Of a stretch of 64,000 nt of DNA, positions 23,466 to 35,355 are shown in pieces; the stretch's first letter is position 1; every line of letters begins with the position of its first letter. The stretch comes from Hetaerina americana (taxonomy: Eukaryota; Arthropoda; Insecta; Odonata; Calopterygidae). The stretch covers positions 22,937,490 through 23,001,489 of the forward strand of contig JAKTNV010000001.1 of assembly GCA_022747635.1 (NCBI GenBank). The letters are read 5' to 3'. Made by a program: the position numbers and the translations under genes. Below the pieces are notes generated by a model. The model was not told the DNA's origin. It saw nothing but the letters and a program-made list of their open reading frames with translations, and made no database searches.

Positions 23466-23806
23466 CTAATATTCCTCAAAATAGGACCCTTGTGAGTCGA
23501 TACACTTGTTCCAGCGGCGTTCCCATTCCTGGAACGCTCCCGCGAAGGCATCATCGGGAACCTCTCGAAGACACGTCGTCACGGCCTCTTTGACGGCGTC
23601 CAAAGTCCCGTATCGCGTTCCTTTCAAACTCCTCTTTATCTTCGGGAACAGAAAGAAGTCCGGTGGTGCCCTCAAAAATGTGGATCATTTTTGCAGTGAT
23701 CCGCAAGTTGTGTCGCGATTTCCAAACGATTGAGTCTTTGATCATCACTGAGCACTTTCGGCACCAACTTTTCACAAATTTTTCGCATCTGTAATTGCTC
23801 CCTAAT
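23466..23806 (-). pseudogene. Mariner transposase, C-terminal part with core deletion
   Basis: Reading away from the LINE insertion: HEIIREQLQMRKICEKLVPK, then LADHCKNDPHF, a stop, then a shift into APPDFFLFPKIKRSLKGTRYG and a C-terminus EWERRWNKCIDSQGSYFEEY. About 150 residues between DPHF and APPDFF are absent, removing the first two catalytic aspartates; the third (PPDFF) remains. It is separated from its N-terminal half by the LINE. Confidence 0.85.
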
Positions 23807-23817
23807 AATCTCGTGCA
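23807..23817. repeat. Target-site duplication, left copy (11 bp)
   Basis: AATCTCGTGCA is repeated at 24668-24678 on the other side of the LINE. Confidence 0.85.
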
Positions 23818-24667
23818 GAATGAAAGTGGGCGGGGGATTCGTAAAATCAGTTAGGTTTGCTGATGACCAAGCTTTAGTTTGTCAGTCAGCCAAGGGGCTG
23901 CAAGCATTGCTGAGTGAATTGGAAATTCAGTGCGACAGGTATGGGATGAGAATCAATATTAATAAAACAAAGGTGATGCGATTTTCTAGAAAGAAAAAAG
24001 CCAAGCTTAACATTAAAATAGGAGGGCAAAAAATAGACCAGGTAGAACAGTTTACGTATCTCGGTAGTGTTTTGGACCAACACGGTCAAAGTAGTAGGGA
24101 CGTAAGGAGAAGAATTGCGCTAGGCAAAGAGGCTTTCACAAGGAGGAGGGAGTTGATGACGGGGACTTTGAGTAAGGATGTTAAGAAAAGACTCGTAAAA
24201 ACTTTGATATGGAGCGTAGCTATGTACGGTGCGGAAACGTGGTAATTGAAGCAGGAGGATAGACGTAGACTGGAGGCTTTTGAAATGTGGGTGTGGAGAA
24301 GAATGGAGAAGGTGAAATGGACAGAGAAGAAAACAAATGAGGAAGTACTTGGTATGGTGGGCGAAGAGAGGGGTTTGTTGGGAGCAATCCTATGGAGGCA
24401 GGAAAAGTGGATGAAGGGGGTGTTGACCGGCATTGGGATGTTGAAGACTGTGATAGAGGGTAGAATGTTGGGCAAAAGAGGAAAGGGAAGGAACAGGATA
24501 GGGATGTTGGACGGGATGAAGGGAGGAAGAAAGTACTCAGAGATGAAGAGGGACCTGATATAGAGTAGGATGATGGATTTTGTGTTTTGTTAGGAGTAAT
24601 AAAATATTTGTTTGGTAGTTGTGTCCATCGAAAAACCTACCTTAACCGGTAGATTACCTTAAAAAAA
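23818..24667 (+). mobile_element. 5'-truncated RTE-like LINE inserted in a mariner
   Basis: The insertion begins inside the reverse transcriptase palm and ends in a 3' untranslated segment (ACCTACCTTAACCGGTAGAT) followed by an A-run. An exact 11-base duplication, AATCTCGTGCA, flanks it, the signature of target-primed reverse transcription. It is the best preserved LINE copy in the window, which suggests it is the youngest. The 3' terminal string recurs at about 26.98, 30.19, 39.97 and (inverted) 43.15 kb. Confidence 0.88.
23820..24563 (+). pseudogene. LINE reverse transcriptase, C-terminal part, one nonsense codon
   Basis: The frame reads VRFADDQALVCQSAKGLQAL, with the catalytic FADD motif of the palm, then RYGMRININKTKVMRFSRKK, YLGSVLDQHGQ, RRRIALGKEAFTRRRELMTG and SVAMYGAETW. 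A TAA at 24243-24245 interrupts GAETW/LKQED (most related copies have a threonine there). The same frame continues through FEMWVWRRMEKVKWTEKKTN to NRIGMLDGMKGGRKY and the natural stop at 24561-24563. The enzyme would copy LINE RNA at a nicked target. All residues upstream of motif C, including the first catalytic aspartate, are missing. Confidence 0.9.
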
Positions 24668-24678
24668 AATCTCGTGCA
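24668..24678. repeat. Target-site duplication, right copy (11 bp)
   Basis: Exact repeat of 23807-23817. Confidence 0.85.
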
Positions 24679-24985
24679 CTATTGTTTTTGGCACATTATA
24701 CTGCTCTGCTATCATCCGAACACTAAGACGACGATCAGAGTTCAGTACATCGCGAACTTTTCGCACATTTTGGTCGGTGAGTGTCGTTGATGGGCGTCCA
24801 GGCCGTGGTTCGTCGTCGACCTCTTCTCTGCTCTCCACGAACATCTTGTGCCACCGAAATATCATGTTTCTGGACATGGCTGACTCCCCGTAAGCCTGGT
24901 TAATCATACCGACAGTTTCGGTAGACGATTTCCCAAGCTTTACCGCAAATTTGATGGAATAACGCTGCTCCAAAAACTTCGGCAT
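24679..24985 (-). pseudogene. Mariner transposase, N-terminal part
   Basis: A start codon at 24985 gives MPKFLEQRYSIKFAVKLGKS, then a helix-turn-helix region, GRPSTTLTDQNVRKVRDVLN and RMIAEQYNVPKTIVHEI, where the LINE interrupts. This is the DNA-binding half; the frame is intact to the insertion point. Confidence 0.88.
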
Positions 24986-25249
24986 CGCGTTCCGTGACGT
25001 GGGTCGAGCGTGGAGGTTCGCGTTAACAGAGCTCCTCACTACACCACAGCTCAGAGCCGACTGCCTTTTTCAGCGTCGCTTGCCAACATAACCCCCTCCA
25101 ATCGCAGCCCATCAGAGCGGTGCTGGGCGCGCCTGGAGCGGCGGGAAAAAATCAGTACACTTATTTTCCGGACGAACCCGGTGCATTTTTACGATCTTAA
25201 TTACTCACAACCCTTCCTGGGTGAAACATATACGGGGAATACGTAACAG

Positions 25250-25620
25250 GAATGAAAAAATTGGGATTTATTATAAGAGTACTGGAGGTATATTACGAAA
25301 AGGTTAAATAGCATGGTTACAATTCGCTGGTTAAGGGCTCGTTTATAAGATGCAGCTTGCCAAGGGGATCTTCATGACGTTGGATTGATGTGGATCGCTT
25401 TCAGCGTAGGGGAGCCAGATTTTTATGTGTATCTCACTTAGATACGGTGCAGCATGTGCCTTTTATGATCTATGTTATATTAATAATTATGCAAAAATAT
25501 TTTGAAAAGAATTGATAAGAAAAACAATTTTTTATGTTGGTTGTCTGGTGTCCAGCATCCCCTGCCACTCACCCTAGCGGTGGCATGCAGGGTACCATGT
25601 AGAATCAGAAATTTTTTTTG
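25250..25620 (+). mobile_element. CR1/Jockey-like LINE, 3' fragment
   Basis: A decayed frame near 25390 has FQRRGARF-like residues, typical of CR1/Jockey ORF2 C-termini, followed by a 3' region with CACTTAGATAC and, at 25554-25600, CCCCTGCCACTCACCCTAGC and GGTGGCATGCAGGGTACCATG. The same series occurs at 33.0-33.25 kb and, inverted, at 56.5-56.8 kb. Confidence 0.6.
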
Positions 25621-26699
25621 GCACCTAATCTGTCCTTTTCATCAATCAAGGGGTACCCAATCTAATTCTTCTAACGGACCCGATAAATGATTAATATCTT
25701 TTCGAAGCAACTTCCGAACACTCTGGCGGAATTTCTCTAAACATTTTCCAATTCATAGATAAATGTTTCCTCCGATTGATTCCAAATATTTACCGCGAGT
25801 TCTATTTTGACGGATAGTTCACCACTTTACTGCATGCGACTCTGCCGCGATAAAAAAATAAGAGCAAACATTCATCAAGAACGCGTAATTTGAAAGTAGA
25901 CCTCGGAGAATGAACTTGAGAAATTGGGACACGACCTCAAATGACTCAAATTGAATTTTCTCCTGGGCCGCTTAATATCTTCTCTTTTTTTAATTGAAAG
26001 TTGGATTGTTTGCCAGAGTATTAATGGTTTTTTTTGGGAGATCTAAGGCTGTTCACGTACATTTCGCACTACAAAAGGAGAAGTCCGTCCAGTAGGAAAG
26101 AACAGTTAACCCACCAACCATCTATATCATGAGCGTGACTCGTACCCGCGACCTTTCCTCGCGAATTATCTCCCCAAGGGAAGGACCATTGGGAGAAAAT
26201 GCTAGGTTTCAATGCTTCTCTAACATCTGTTTCAAACATCATAGCATGGTGTTAACCAAAAAATTAAAGAGTTCAAAGAAGGTCTCCTAGATTTGCAAAA
26301 AATATATATGTTGCGAAAACAAACTTGGCGGAGACGCTTAAGTTGGAATTGCACGAAACAAGAAGAGGACACGCAACACTTAGACTTTTAAGAAGGCACA
26401 GAACACTCAAGTTTTCACACACATACACACGCCTATGGAATCATTATGGCTCAACAGTATATAGTTAGATCACACTACCTGGATAAAATAAGAAAACCCG
26501 ACTCGAGAGTATATAAATGTTTAAATACTATTTATATACTCATCCAATTCTCTCTCACAAAAAATTTGAGGCTAAGCATTTCAATATATTTGATCGAAAT
26601 TTATCTTCACCCTCGTGTATTACGTATACGATGATCACTTACGATCATCGTATTTGCAATAGTGCTGCAAACAGGGGGGGGGAAGCAAACGAACAATGG
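25621..26699. other. AT-rich stretch with a possible tRNA-like scrap
   Basis: No gene found. On the minus strand around 26105-26190 a B-box-like GCGGGTACGAGTCACGCTCA occurs; it may be a decayed SINE head, but no A box or body is clear. Confidence 0.4.
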
Positions 26700-27030
26700 C
26701 TAGTATGATAGGGGTTAAGGTAGGTTATAGGGAGAAAGTTTAATGATGAGTTGACTATGCAGGAAATATTGAGAAGCAAAGGGATGATGAAAATGGTGTT
26801 GGAGGGGCTAAAGTTGAGTAAGCTAGTTATGGGAGGAAAAGGATTAGGCGGTATGTTGGACTTAATAAAGGAAAATACTATAGGAAATCTACAGAACTAA
26901 AAAATCATTAATACAATTTTTTATTGCATTTAGTGACATGTTAGGTGGAGATAAGAAGTGAGTCAATACTTGGTATCTTTATCCATCAAAAAACTACCTT
27001 GACCAGTAGACCACTGCTAATAATAATAAA
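26700..27030 (+). pseudogene. RTE-like LINE, degenerate 3' end
   Basis: Shifted frames resemble the C-terminal sections of the LINE at 23.8 kb (the ILRSKGMMKMVLEG region and the GGMLDLIKEN-like end). The 3' string AACTACCTTGACCAGTAGAC (26989-27008) is followed by TAA/ATA repeats as a tail. Confidence 0.6.
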
Positions 27031-28760
27031 TAGCTACAAGCAAAACACCTTAACTCCACATTTAAATAAAAATTATTATTGGCTTAACACTCCCTGCCAC
27101 ATGTCATTATGTAATTATGTAACCCTGTATTCTCTTTAACTTTCTTATTTTTTTCGTGCCATGGAATTTGGATAATACATGACTTGTCTCTGCCTCAAAA
27201 TGTAGCGTCGACTTATAACGTGCTGTGTAGATGTAGAATAGGTGGCGATCACGTTTCTTTGTACATGTTGACCCATTATCAGTGCTCATTCTTCAGCATA
27301 GATGTAAAATTTGTAATAGTCATAGTAAATGGAGTTTATGCAACTGTACTTTAGAAAAGGGTTAATTTGGTTCAGTAACGCGTAGGAATTCATTTTTACA
27401 TGATTTTTACACGAGTACTTGGGTAGTCTGATGCCATTAAATATGCTAAAATGCGCCATAAAATGTCACCGTAGCAGTCGTTACTTAGAAATTCGCAGTA
27501 AATATATGCCTTGCAGTAAACCCATCTTCTACCAGTAGTAAATCTTCCACGCAGATCAGTCTTTTACCATAAAATATTCCATAAAGTGAATGAGGATCTT
27601 GACGCGTGAAAACGTTATAAAAAAGATCTTTTTCTCCTATTTGCATACCTTGATGTGATTAGCTGTTACATGTTTCCTTATTTTTAATTGCAACATTCAA
27701 TTACATACAAATTTTGTTCTTTTTCTAGATAAAATAAAATATATTTATTTTACATAGTTTACATCTGTTGAGGTCTCTGGCTTTCAAATTACTTCTGGGT
27801 TGAGAGCTAGGGTGCTCGAACTCGAAATCCCATTTCACTATTTAATTTTTATGTCTACGTTTTGTTGATATGTTTGTTTTCATTGTCAATGCCTTGATGA
27901 ATTCAAATATTTAATGAAATTTAAGCGCCATAGTATTCAACCTCTAACACCGCTTGCCTAGTTGAGGTTAGAATTTATACACAAAGTCCAATCGCATGCG
28001 AGGATACATATATCTAAGATAGGGTATTCATTCCTTTCCACATGACGGCTTTTATTCTTTCCCAGAAGTTTACAATAAATGTTATTCTACCGCTGTATTC
28101 TATGTAGGGGTGTCCAGAGGCCTCGTCTGAATGCGAAACTAGGAACTTCCGGATACTAACGCACTACTCTCTATAATAACGAATTACCTTTTCTCTTACT
28201 TGGAATATAATACACATTTAGCAGTTGTTTAAAAAACTGTGCATGATAAATTAAGGTATCTATAATTTTAATTATTCGTCAAAGGATTCTAAAGTTACGT
28301 TGCTAGTATCAGAGAAGGATTTAGATATTGGATTTCACGTAATTTATTGCTGGACACCATCCCATCGGGACGTTGCTTTTCGTTAACGCTACACCTCGTT
28401 TCTTCAGAACTATTAGTTCAAGTTCCCGCAATATCTCACTCCATGTAAAATGATTTTTACGGCTTTCATAATATTACGTCCTCTTATTAATTCGAAATCA
28501 TCGGCTGAACTCATCGTTCACTTTTTAGTGTAATCAATAACTGTAGACAAGACAACTAACCAAGCAAGAAATAATTATACATGGAATCGTGTGAACCGCA
28601 CGTGAAAGATTCACTTACGTGAGTAACTGTGATTCAGTTCTTAAATCATGGCCATTAAAGGGACATCCTGCGGAGTTCACATTCCCACACGGATGACCGC
28701 TCTCCTCTTCTTGAGCACGGACTGAGGACGATTTATATTGAACGGGCGGAGATCACCGGG
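27031..28760. other. AT-rich non-coding stretch
   Basis: Nothing recognised. Confidence 0.5.
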
Positions 28761-29964
28761 ACTGCCTCTCCTTTGTTTATTTTTACTTTCTCTCTCTCTC
28801 CCTCCCTCCCTTTCCCCTCCGCCACCACGTCGATTTCTTCAACGTGCGTAACATCCCGATTGGTCCACGAGTTAGATGACAGCATCACATCGCGGTCGTG
28901 TCATTACATCAGACGCTGAGCTGCCATGTAAATTTACGGCGTGACCGCATATCGAGCGGAACAGTGCTAAAAAAATTCGGTTCCTTTTTATATCTTCGTA
29001 ACCGTAGAAGCCAGTGACCGAAATCGATAATTCTCCTCAGTCTCGTCACCGATATTATCCGCGACGCACGATATGTGACGATATGTGAGAATATCGAGCA
29101 AATACAACAGTTTACAAGTTGTTTGCCCTTTGTCACAAATTGGGTGCCATATTGGAGTGAATTATTTTAAGTATTTCATTGACCATCCGACCGAAACTTT
29201 CTTCAGTCATACCAGAATGTCTTAGCATTGTGTGTCCATTTCCTTTTCATAGACAGTTTGAAAAACAAAACTAAATTTTTGACCAAATGCCAAAAAATTA
29301 AAATGTAAGGTTATTTGATACGTAATTCAAAAATTGAAACAAATTTTTGAAATGAAATATATACATAGTATTAAAATAATTTTTCAATGAATTTATTTAG
29401 ATACTGAACTTCAATCAGTTTACCTTACAATTCGTAGATGACGAGTAATTTAAAAATGTTTTACTTTACCTCATCTTCTTAAAATATAAATACCAGTGTA
29501 TTCATACCTATTCAACCTATTAAAGCTTTGGAAATCGTTCAAAATAGGGTCTTTTATTTGAGGAGAGAACATCCTAATAGGTATACCTACGTTATACGAG
29601 GTCCGTATCGAAGAGAAAAAGTGAAGTAATAAGTGTCGGGTGACACTTTTGTGAAGTCATGCAAAAAAATATTCTTTAAAGAATCGTTTAGTGATATATA
29701 TCAACTACGCGTTTGTTTATTTCACTTATTTTCTTCGAGCCATGCAATGATTATTTCTCTTGATTAATATATGTAAAGCGGTGACTAAGATTGAAGTCCA
29801 TAACTCGCATACTTCAATACATGAACTACTGTTTCATTTCATCACACAAAGCGCTATAGTAACGCATCAGCTTGATCACTTGACGGCCACCATAATGATG
29901 TGGTCGTGACACCAACTAAAATAAGTTAGCTGAGTTGGCTGAAAATATCCATTATTAATTCTAG
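28761..29964. other. Non-coding stretch with pyrimidine run
   Basis: A pyrimidine-rich (TC/CCT) run at 28786-28822 is followed by CpG-containing DNA to about 29130. No supported exon. Confidence 0.45.
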
Positions 29965-30235
29965 GCATTCCGAGGGTTTGGGATGAGATGTTAAAACCTG
30001 TGATAAGAGGGCAGAATGCTGGGTAGACTAAATGGAGGTAGTAATAGCAGTATTGAATAAAATGAAGGGAAGAAGTTAATTACCTGTATGTTGATATGAA
30101 GAGTGGCTTATTTTTATACAGGGTGTTTATTTAATGTCTTATGAGGCGGAGTCAATGACTTCAGCGCTATTATGGTAGTGGATCCACCATATACCATCCT
30201 TGACTGGTAGATTACCTTTAATAAAACTAGCAGGT
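29965..30235 (+). pseudogene. RTE-like LINE, degenerate 3' end
   Basis: Residual LKPVIRGQNAG-like coding and the 3' terminal string ATCCTTGACTGGTAGATTACC (30199-30219, up to one base of drift) match the end of the 23.8-24.67 kb LINE. An internal segment around 30118-30190 does not match and may be a small insertion. Confidence 0.55.
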
Positions 30236-30934
30236 TCAGAAGATTATGAATAAAAGAATTAATAGAGAATCTTCAGGACCGAAAGATTTAAAAAAATTCT
30301 ATGCGAAGACTAAAAATAACCTATAAAAACTGTTAAATAACTTGTTCAAGGCTTAATATTTTTTACTGGGTGGCCTAGTTTTCTAATTTACTACGTACTA
30401 CATACCTAAATCACTATTAAAAAGTTTGTTCCGCGACTATAAAAAGGTGCGAGAAACGTGAAAACTATATATTGTTGGAAAAAATGTGTAAAAATAGTTT
30501 CGTTTGCTTGAATTACATTAAATAACTGCTACGTCAATTTTCGACTATTTATTTTGCAAAACGCACTATTTCTTTTGCAAAACCTCTTTATAGTGCATTT
30601 AATGTTTGTATTCAGAACACAGAGGTTAAAAATGTAATTTAATGTATCAACTGCGAAGAACCTAACAAAACAACCATCTAATTCGCCAAAGAGATTTTTA
30701 AAAAATTGTATAGTGTAAGTCTTCAGCGATTTTCAAAGTTTTATATCGTACTTTGTAAAAGAATCAACAGAAGTTCCTCACGCACATCAAAAGTGGTGGT
30801 TAAAGCGTGAAAGTAGTTTCTGCCGGAAAACATTTGTTAAAATTGTTTTATTCGCATGAATCACATTCAGTGTCAACAGCCGTTTTAGCACAACTCGGTC
30901 CGGATAGCACAAGGCATGTGTGGAATCACATCTA
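30236..30934. other. AT-rich non-coding stretch
   Basis: Nothing recognised. Confidence 0.5.
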
Positions 30935-30937
30935 CGA

Positions 30938-31063
30938 TATATATATATGTTTATATATATACATATATATGTATGTATATATATATATATATATACATAT
31001 ATATGTTTATATATATATGTAATATATATGTGTGTGTGTATATATATACATATATATATAGAC
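30938..31063. repeat. TA/TATG-rich microsatellite
   Basis: Interrupted TA repeats with ATATATGT units. After it, at 31083-31105, the string GGAAAACGGATAGGAACACAT resembles the outer Penelope-type end also seen at 1-30. Confidence 0.9.
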
Positions 31064-31109
31064 ATTCACATGAAAATAGATATAAGGAAAACGGATAGGA
31101 ACACATCCT

Positions 31110-31640
31110 CTCTCCCGTAAGAGGGAGGAGGAAGAGGGCAGTGCCCAGCGCCACGGATCGCGGGAGCGGTGGAACCGTTACTTACACGGTGTTACGGAGG
31201 CGACGCCGCGATCCCCGTGCGATGGGAAAAAAAGGAAGATCAAGGTGTGCGCCTGTGATGGACTCTTGCCCAAGCACGCACGTATTCACACACACACGCA
31301 CACATACTATTCCTCTTCCTAGCTTCCCATCCTTCCCATAATCGTTCGAGGGAGGAGTCGAGGAGGAGGAAGGGTGGGTGGGGGAGAGGAGAGCGACATC
31401 GAGTCGGATCAATCAAGGACCCCGCCCGCTCCCAAGGGCATTCCAAGGCGAGTCGCCCTGAAACGGTCGGTAGACGATGGTGTTGCCGAGGAATCGCATT
31501 CCGGTGGACGGCCAGATAGAGGAGGCGGTGGGACGAGAGAGAGAGAGGGAGATAACTGAGGAAGACTATAGTGAGGAGGGATCCCGAATAGGGCACTCAC
31601 CACCGACGGTGTGCAAGATGCATCTCGGGAAAGTAAGAGA
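31110..31640. other. GC- and CpG-rich island
   Basis: Sharp rise in G+C with many CpG (for example GGCGACGCCGCGATCCCCG near 31200). Overlapping frames up to 118 codons on both strands show no domain. Like those at 6.4, 13.7, 20.9, 49.5 and 63.1 kb, the island may be regulatory or an unmethylated first-exon region. A TATTTATAAACTCCC string at 31701-31715 downstream is a possible TATA element, without a supported transcript. Confidence 0.4.
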
Positions 31641-32999
31641 GAGTATTTTTAGAGCCGGGAGACATTGACCGTTTAATCACACCGCCTGATGGAGATCGTC
31701 TATTTATAAACTCCCGACTCATCCCCCTTAAAAGGGGAAGAATCGAATGTTTACTCGATCGGATGTCCCTCATCGAATCTCCTCCGAAGTGAATTCTTCA
31801 TTAATTTCTTTTGGTCTAGAGCCGCGACAAAAACGGACTTGACTTACAACGCGTTGAAAGCCACTGCGTTAACCTGGAACTTTTTCGTTTATTTTTAATA
31901 GCTAACTCTTTTTCGCTCATTGATTTATTTTGACGTTAAATTTTGAACTGGACGTGTTTATCCTATCAAAAAAACCTAACGCAGCACTTGACATTCAAGA
32001 GTTACTTTTTAAGGTACTCGCAAGATTAATTTGAACTTAATATCAATGAGATGCAAAAGAAAAAGAAAACAATGAGTTTTCAGTAGAGCCTCTCCATATT
32101 CTTTTAAAGAAAAAATGATTCAGTTTATCGATGAAAAAATGATTCGGTTTTTCTTTGAGAACTGAATAAAAACCTTTACGACGGAAAGTTTCCATGGGAG
32201 TAAACATATTTTTGCCATATTAATATCTAGATTAACTTTATAATTGAGTCTGATTTTATAAAAATTATGATTTTATACTGCACATTGATATTTATATTTA
32301 ACGTCGTTCATAATAGATTACATTTTAATTTAATGAGTTATATTTTGTTTAAGTTCTCAAAGTCTGGACTCGAAAGCTTGTTGTCGGGCCTAAGACTCGT
32401 GTGTACTTGACGAAAATATAACATACTACCCACATAAAGTGAGAGGAAACACTGTTACTTTACAACCTGGTTTATCTATTCAATGTTGATTATAAATATC
32501 GATAAGATCATTTATGTGCTTAACCAATGTTTGATCATTAGTAAGAAAAGCCATTTTGGAAATTTACCTCCGTTATCTCTTTCCCGACGTGGATATTTCC
32601 ACGTAGCTGCGTCTGAAACTCTTTCTCAACTAACTTAATGCTATGAAAAACGTTCTTCCGTTACCATTAGCTATCTTTTATTTTCGGACAGAGATGCTGT
32701 GGCGATTCGGGCCGAGCCCATCGCCCGAGCGGTTCATTTTCGATTTATTTTGGAGTTAGGTCTTTTTAACGATGTTGTTGAAAATTGATATTTAGGCCCA
32801 TCGTAACACGGTAGGAAAGATTCAGGCAATAAAATTAGAGGGATTAAGTTTATAACAGATAAATTTAAGATCTCAATTTACCCTCGAACGATAAGGGATC
32901 ATAAAAACTTTATATAGACGCGTTATTGAGGGAAAATTAGTTTTCTTTTTTCACGCTAAGAAGCATAGTATGTTGACATTGTGTGATCTAACCTTAGTT
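31641..32999. other. AT-rich non-coding stretch
   Basis: Nothing recognised beyond a short direct repeat of GAAAAAATGATTC at about 32107-32145. Confidence 0.5.
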
Positions 33000-33250
33000 T
33001 ATCGTATTTGCTGTGAATAAAATCTACTCTCGTATGCTTAGAGAAGTATATTTCACTTAGATACCATGGTGCATGTGCCTTACGTTATCATGAACTACGT
33101 TTTTTTAAAATCATTTTACATATATATTGTTACTTATATCTAAGAATAACTTAATATTTGATATTGCATGACTGGTGCTGAACCACTCCCTGCCACACGC
33201 CCTAGTGGTGGCATACAGTGTATCACGTGAATGTATAAGTGTGAGTAGTC
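33000..33250 (+). mobile_element. CR1/Jockey-like LINE, 3' fragment
   Basis: Contains CACTTAGATACCATGGTGCA and, after about 110 bases, CTCCCTGCCACACGCCCTAG with TGGTGGCATACAG. This matches the 25.25-25.62 kb copy in order. Confidence 0.6.
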
Positions 33251-33450
33251 ATATTTTTTGCCTTGGGATGGGTGTGTCCCTCCCAAAATAAGAAAATATA
33301 TATTCTTTTTAAATATGATTATTCTTGAATAGCATACATTTATTCAGTCGCATTGCATTTTGGAGTACTAAAAATACAAATATATAGCCACACTACCATT
33401 GAGAAATTAGATTCACAGATGAAAGCTGAATATCTAGTTGATCAAAAACC

Positions 33451-33718
33451 ACAATCAGCCCGAAATCTGCTTTGATGGGTTAGCGCAGACCTCACCTAAT
33501 GCTAAGTATTACGGAGCGTCGATATCCGAAGATTAGCAAGGTAGAAAGGCGACCCAGTTCCTTATTCCGTGTCACCTAAGGTTTCCCAGAAGGAAGATAT
33601 GGTTCTCGAAAAAAATCGCGCACCTTGGGTAAAGCTGAGGGTGCCGAAAGGCGTCCCCGGGTATCGAACCTGAACCCTCCGCTCAGGAGCTCAAACGCTC
33701 TTGCATAACCCATGGCTC
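33451..33718 (-). mobile_element. tRNA-derived SINE, family 1, diverged
   Basis: The whole body and head can be followed on the minus strand, from a GGGCTGATTGTGG tail to a head with a B box GGTTCGATACCC (about 33656-33667). Many substitutions and small gaps separate it from the copy at 158-427. Confidence 0.75.
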
Positions 33719-34249
33719 TTTCATACAAAATACTTAAAACTTTCGCAGTTCAAATAAAGGGATAAAGTTCATTTGCGCTCTTTTTTGCTGAAGTTACATC
33801 CATTTTTAAATGAGGAATCTAAAAATTCGACCCAATTAAATCCACATTGGCACTTGCAATGATCTAGAAGCGAAGCCGAACAATGTTATCTAGTTAAAGC
33901 ACTGCGATGCTTTGGAAATAATAAAATGTATAACATATTGATTATGCTCGGCTCCTATGTTTATGCTCTCCGTATTCTTTTGAACCCTGGAGGAATACAT
34001 AATACCAGCCGGATTTCTTAGAATAGCAACATGATGTTGGCATTGAAATGTAATAAATAGTTTTGCCCAAAACCATGCGAAATCATATCTCAAGGATAAA
34101 ATTAAAAAATCTGATTCATTTCACAAGTTTCTCTTTTATGTTTATTCTCAGCATATTATAAAAAAATACTTATCCTGAGGTTTATTTGTCTGTTACTAAA
34201 GGTATATGTCGCATATTTTTCCCCAGATAAACATTTTGGAAAAAAACAA
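33719..34249. other. AT-rich non-coding stretch
   Basis: Nothing recognised. Confidence 0.5.
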
Positions 34250-34562
34250 CTGTGGCTTATAGTCCAGACGAGTGAGTGCGGTTATTAACGCAGCACAACA
34301 GGATTCATGTCGGAGGCGAGGTTCGAATACGCGACCTTGGGGTCAGCCGGCAAGTTTGCTCTGCCCACGCAGCCATTCGGGCTTTTGATCACGGGGGCTC
34401 TCATTTACGGCGGGGAGAAAAATGAGTATCATTCAGGTGGGCACCCGGCAAGGTTATACTATTATTCATCTCTCTGCGAGTTTTCGTTTACGCACCCGAT
34501 TCAACGTCCGGGAAGAACATCCACCGTCTCCCGCGGAGCTACAGGTCTCCCGGGCTCTAGCT
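34250..34562 (+). mobile_element. Possible tRNA-derived SINE
   Basis: TGGCTTATAGTCCAGACGAG and, about 70 bases on, GAGGTTCGAATACGCGACC resemble an A box and B box. The following 240 bases are GC-rich compared with the flanks. No second copy is present in the window and no tail is evident, so this is a weak call. Confidence 0.35.
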
Positions 34563-35228
34563 AGAAGCTAAAGCCCGGACTGAAATTCGTCTCTCTCAGC
34601 ACTCCCCGAAACGACTCAGGAGACTTGTATTAGAAGAGTTCTAGTGCTGTGCTCTCTAAGTTCTTTCGAGTACCGAGGTTGAAGAAGAACAAACGAAGAG
34701 AACTGCCCTTAGGATTGCCAATGAGCGCTTGTTGGTCAAGTAAAACACTTTAAGAGTCTCCATCGCTTTGAGTCGAAATTTTGGGAGATAAATTCGCAGC
34801 ACATACGATCTTCAAATGCGGAAGAGTCAGGGGATACTTGTGACAGGTGTATCTGAAAAATCAATTCAAGGAATTCTATCCTATTTAAGGGCATGTTTTA
34901 AACGATCCCAGCGCACATGTTATCTTTTACGTATCGGGAAAACTTTTTTATTTCTTTGCTCTGCATTATTTCTTTCTTCGTTTCTTCTTTATTTCTTCCT
35001 GCCTTAATGAAGTTTTGAAAAAAGGCCAATCTCTCCCTTCCTCTACCTCACTTACAGGAGAGAGTTCTCTGTCTTCTATATCCCGGCCCTATTGACATCC
35101 GATTGCATCTGTCGATGTAATATTCCTCTCTTCGTCGACATACATTCTTTCCATTATATTTAAGCTCATCACATGCCTTTCCCTCTGTTTAAAGCACTTT
35201 CTATATACTATATATATAGCCGTTCATC

Positions 35229-35233
<5 letters not shown>
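34563..35233. other. Non-coding stretch
   Basis: Nothing recognised. Confidence 0.5.
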
Positions 35234-35307
<74 letters not shown>

Positions 35308-35355
35308 CATGTTTACATAATGTATAATATATATATATATGTATACACAATATGT
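35234..35355. repeat. (TA)n microsatellite
   Basis: Pure TA run to about 35302, then TA-rich sequence with ATAATATACATG-type interruptions. Confidence 0.95.

Larger units (their letters stand above)
23395..25180 (-). mobile_element. Internally deleted mariner interrupted by a LINE
   Basis: The left end CAGGGTTCGTCCGGAAAATA and the inverse right end (TTATTTTCCGGACGAACCC at 25161-25179) are terminal inverted repeats of at least 24 bases. TA precedes the left end (23393-23394); the TA after the right end has decayed. The minus-strand transposase has lost its core. Removing the 850-base LINE and its 11-base duplication leaves about 925 bases, similar in size to the copy at 15656-16573 although the ends and the breakpoints differ. 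Confidence 0.88.

Noticed and set aside
28786..28822. Polypyrimidine tract as a splice acceptor
   Set aside because: No AG with a following open exon of coding character was found.
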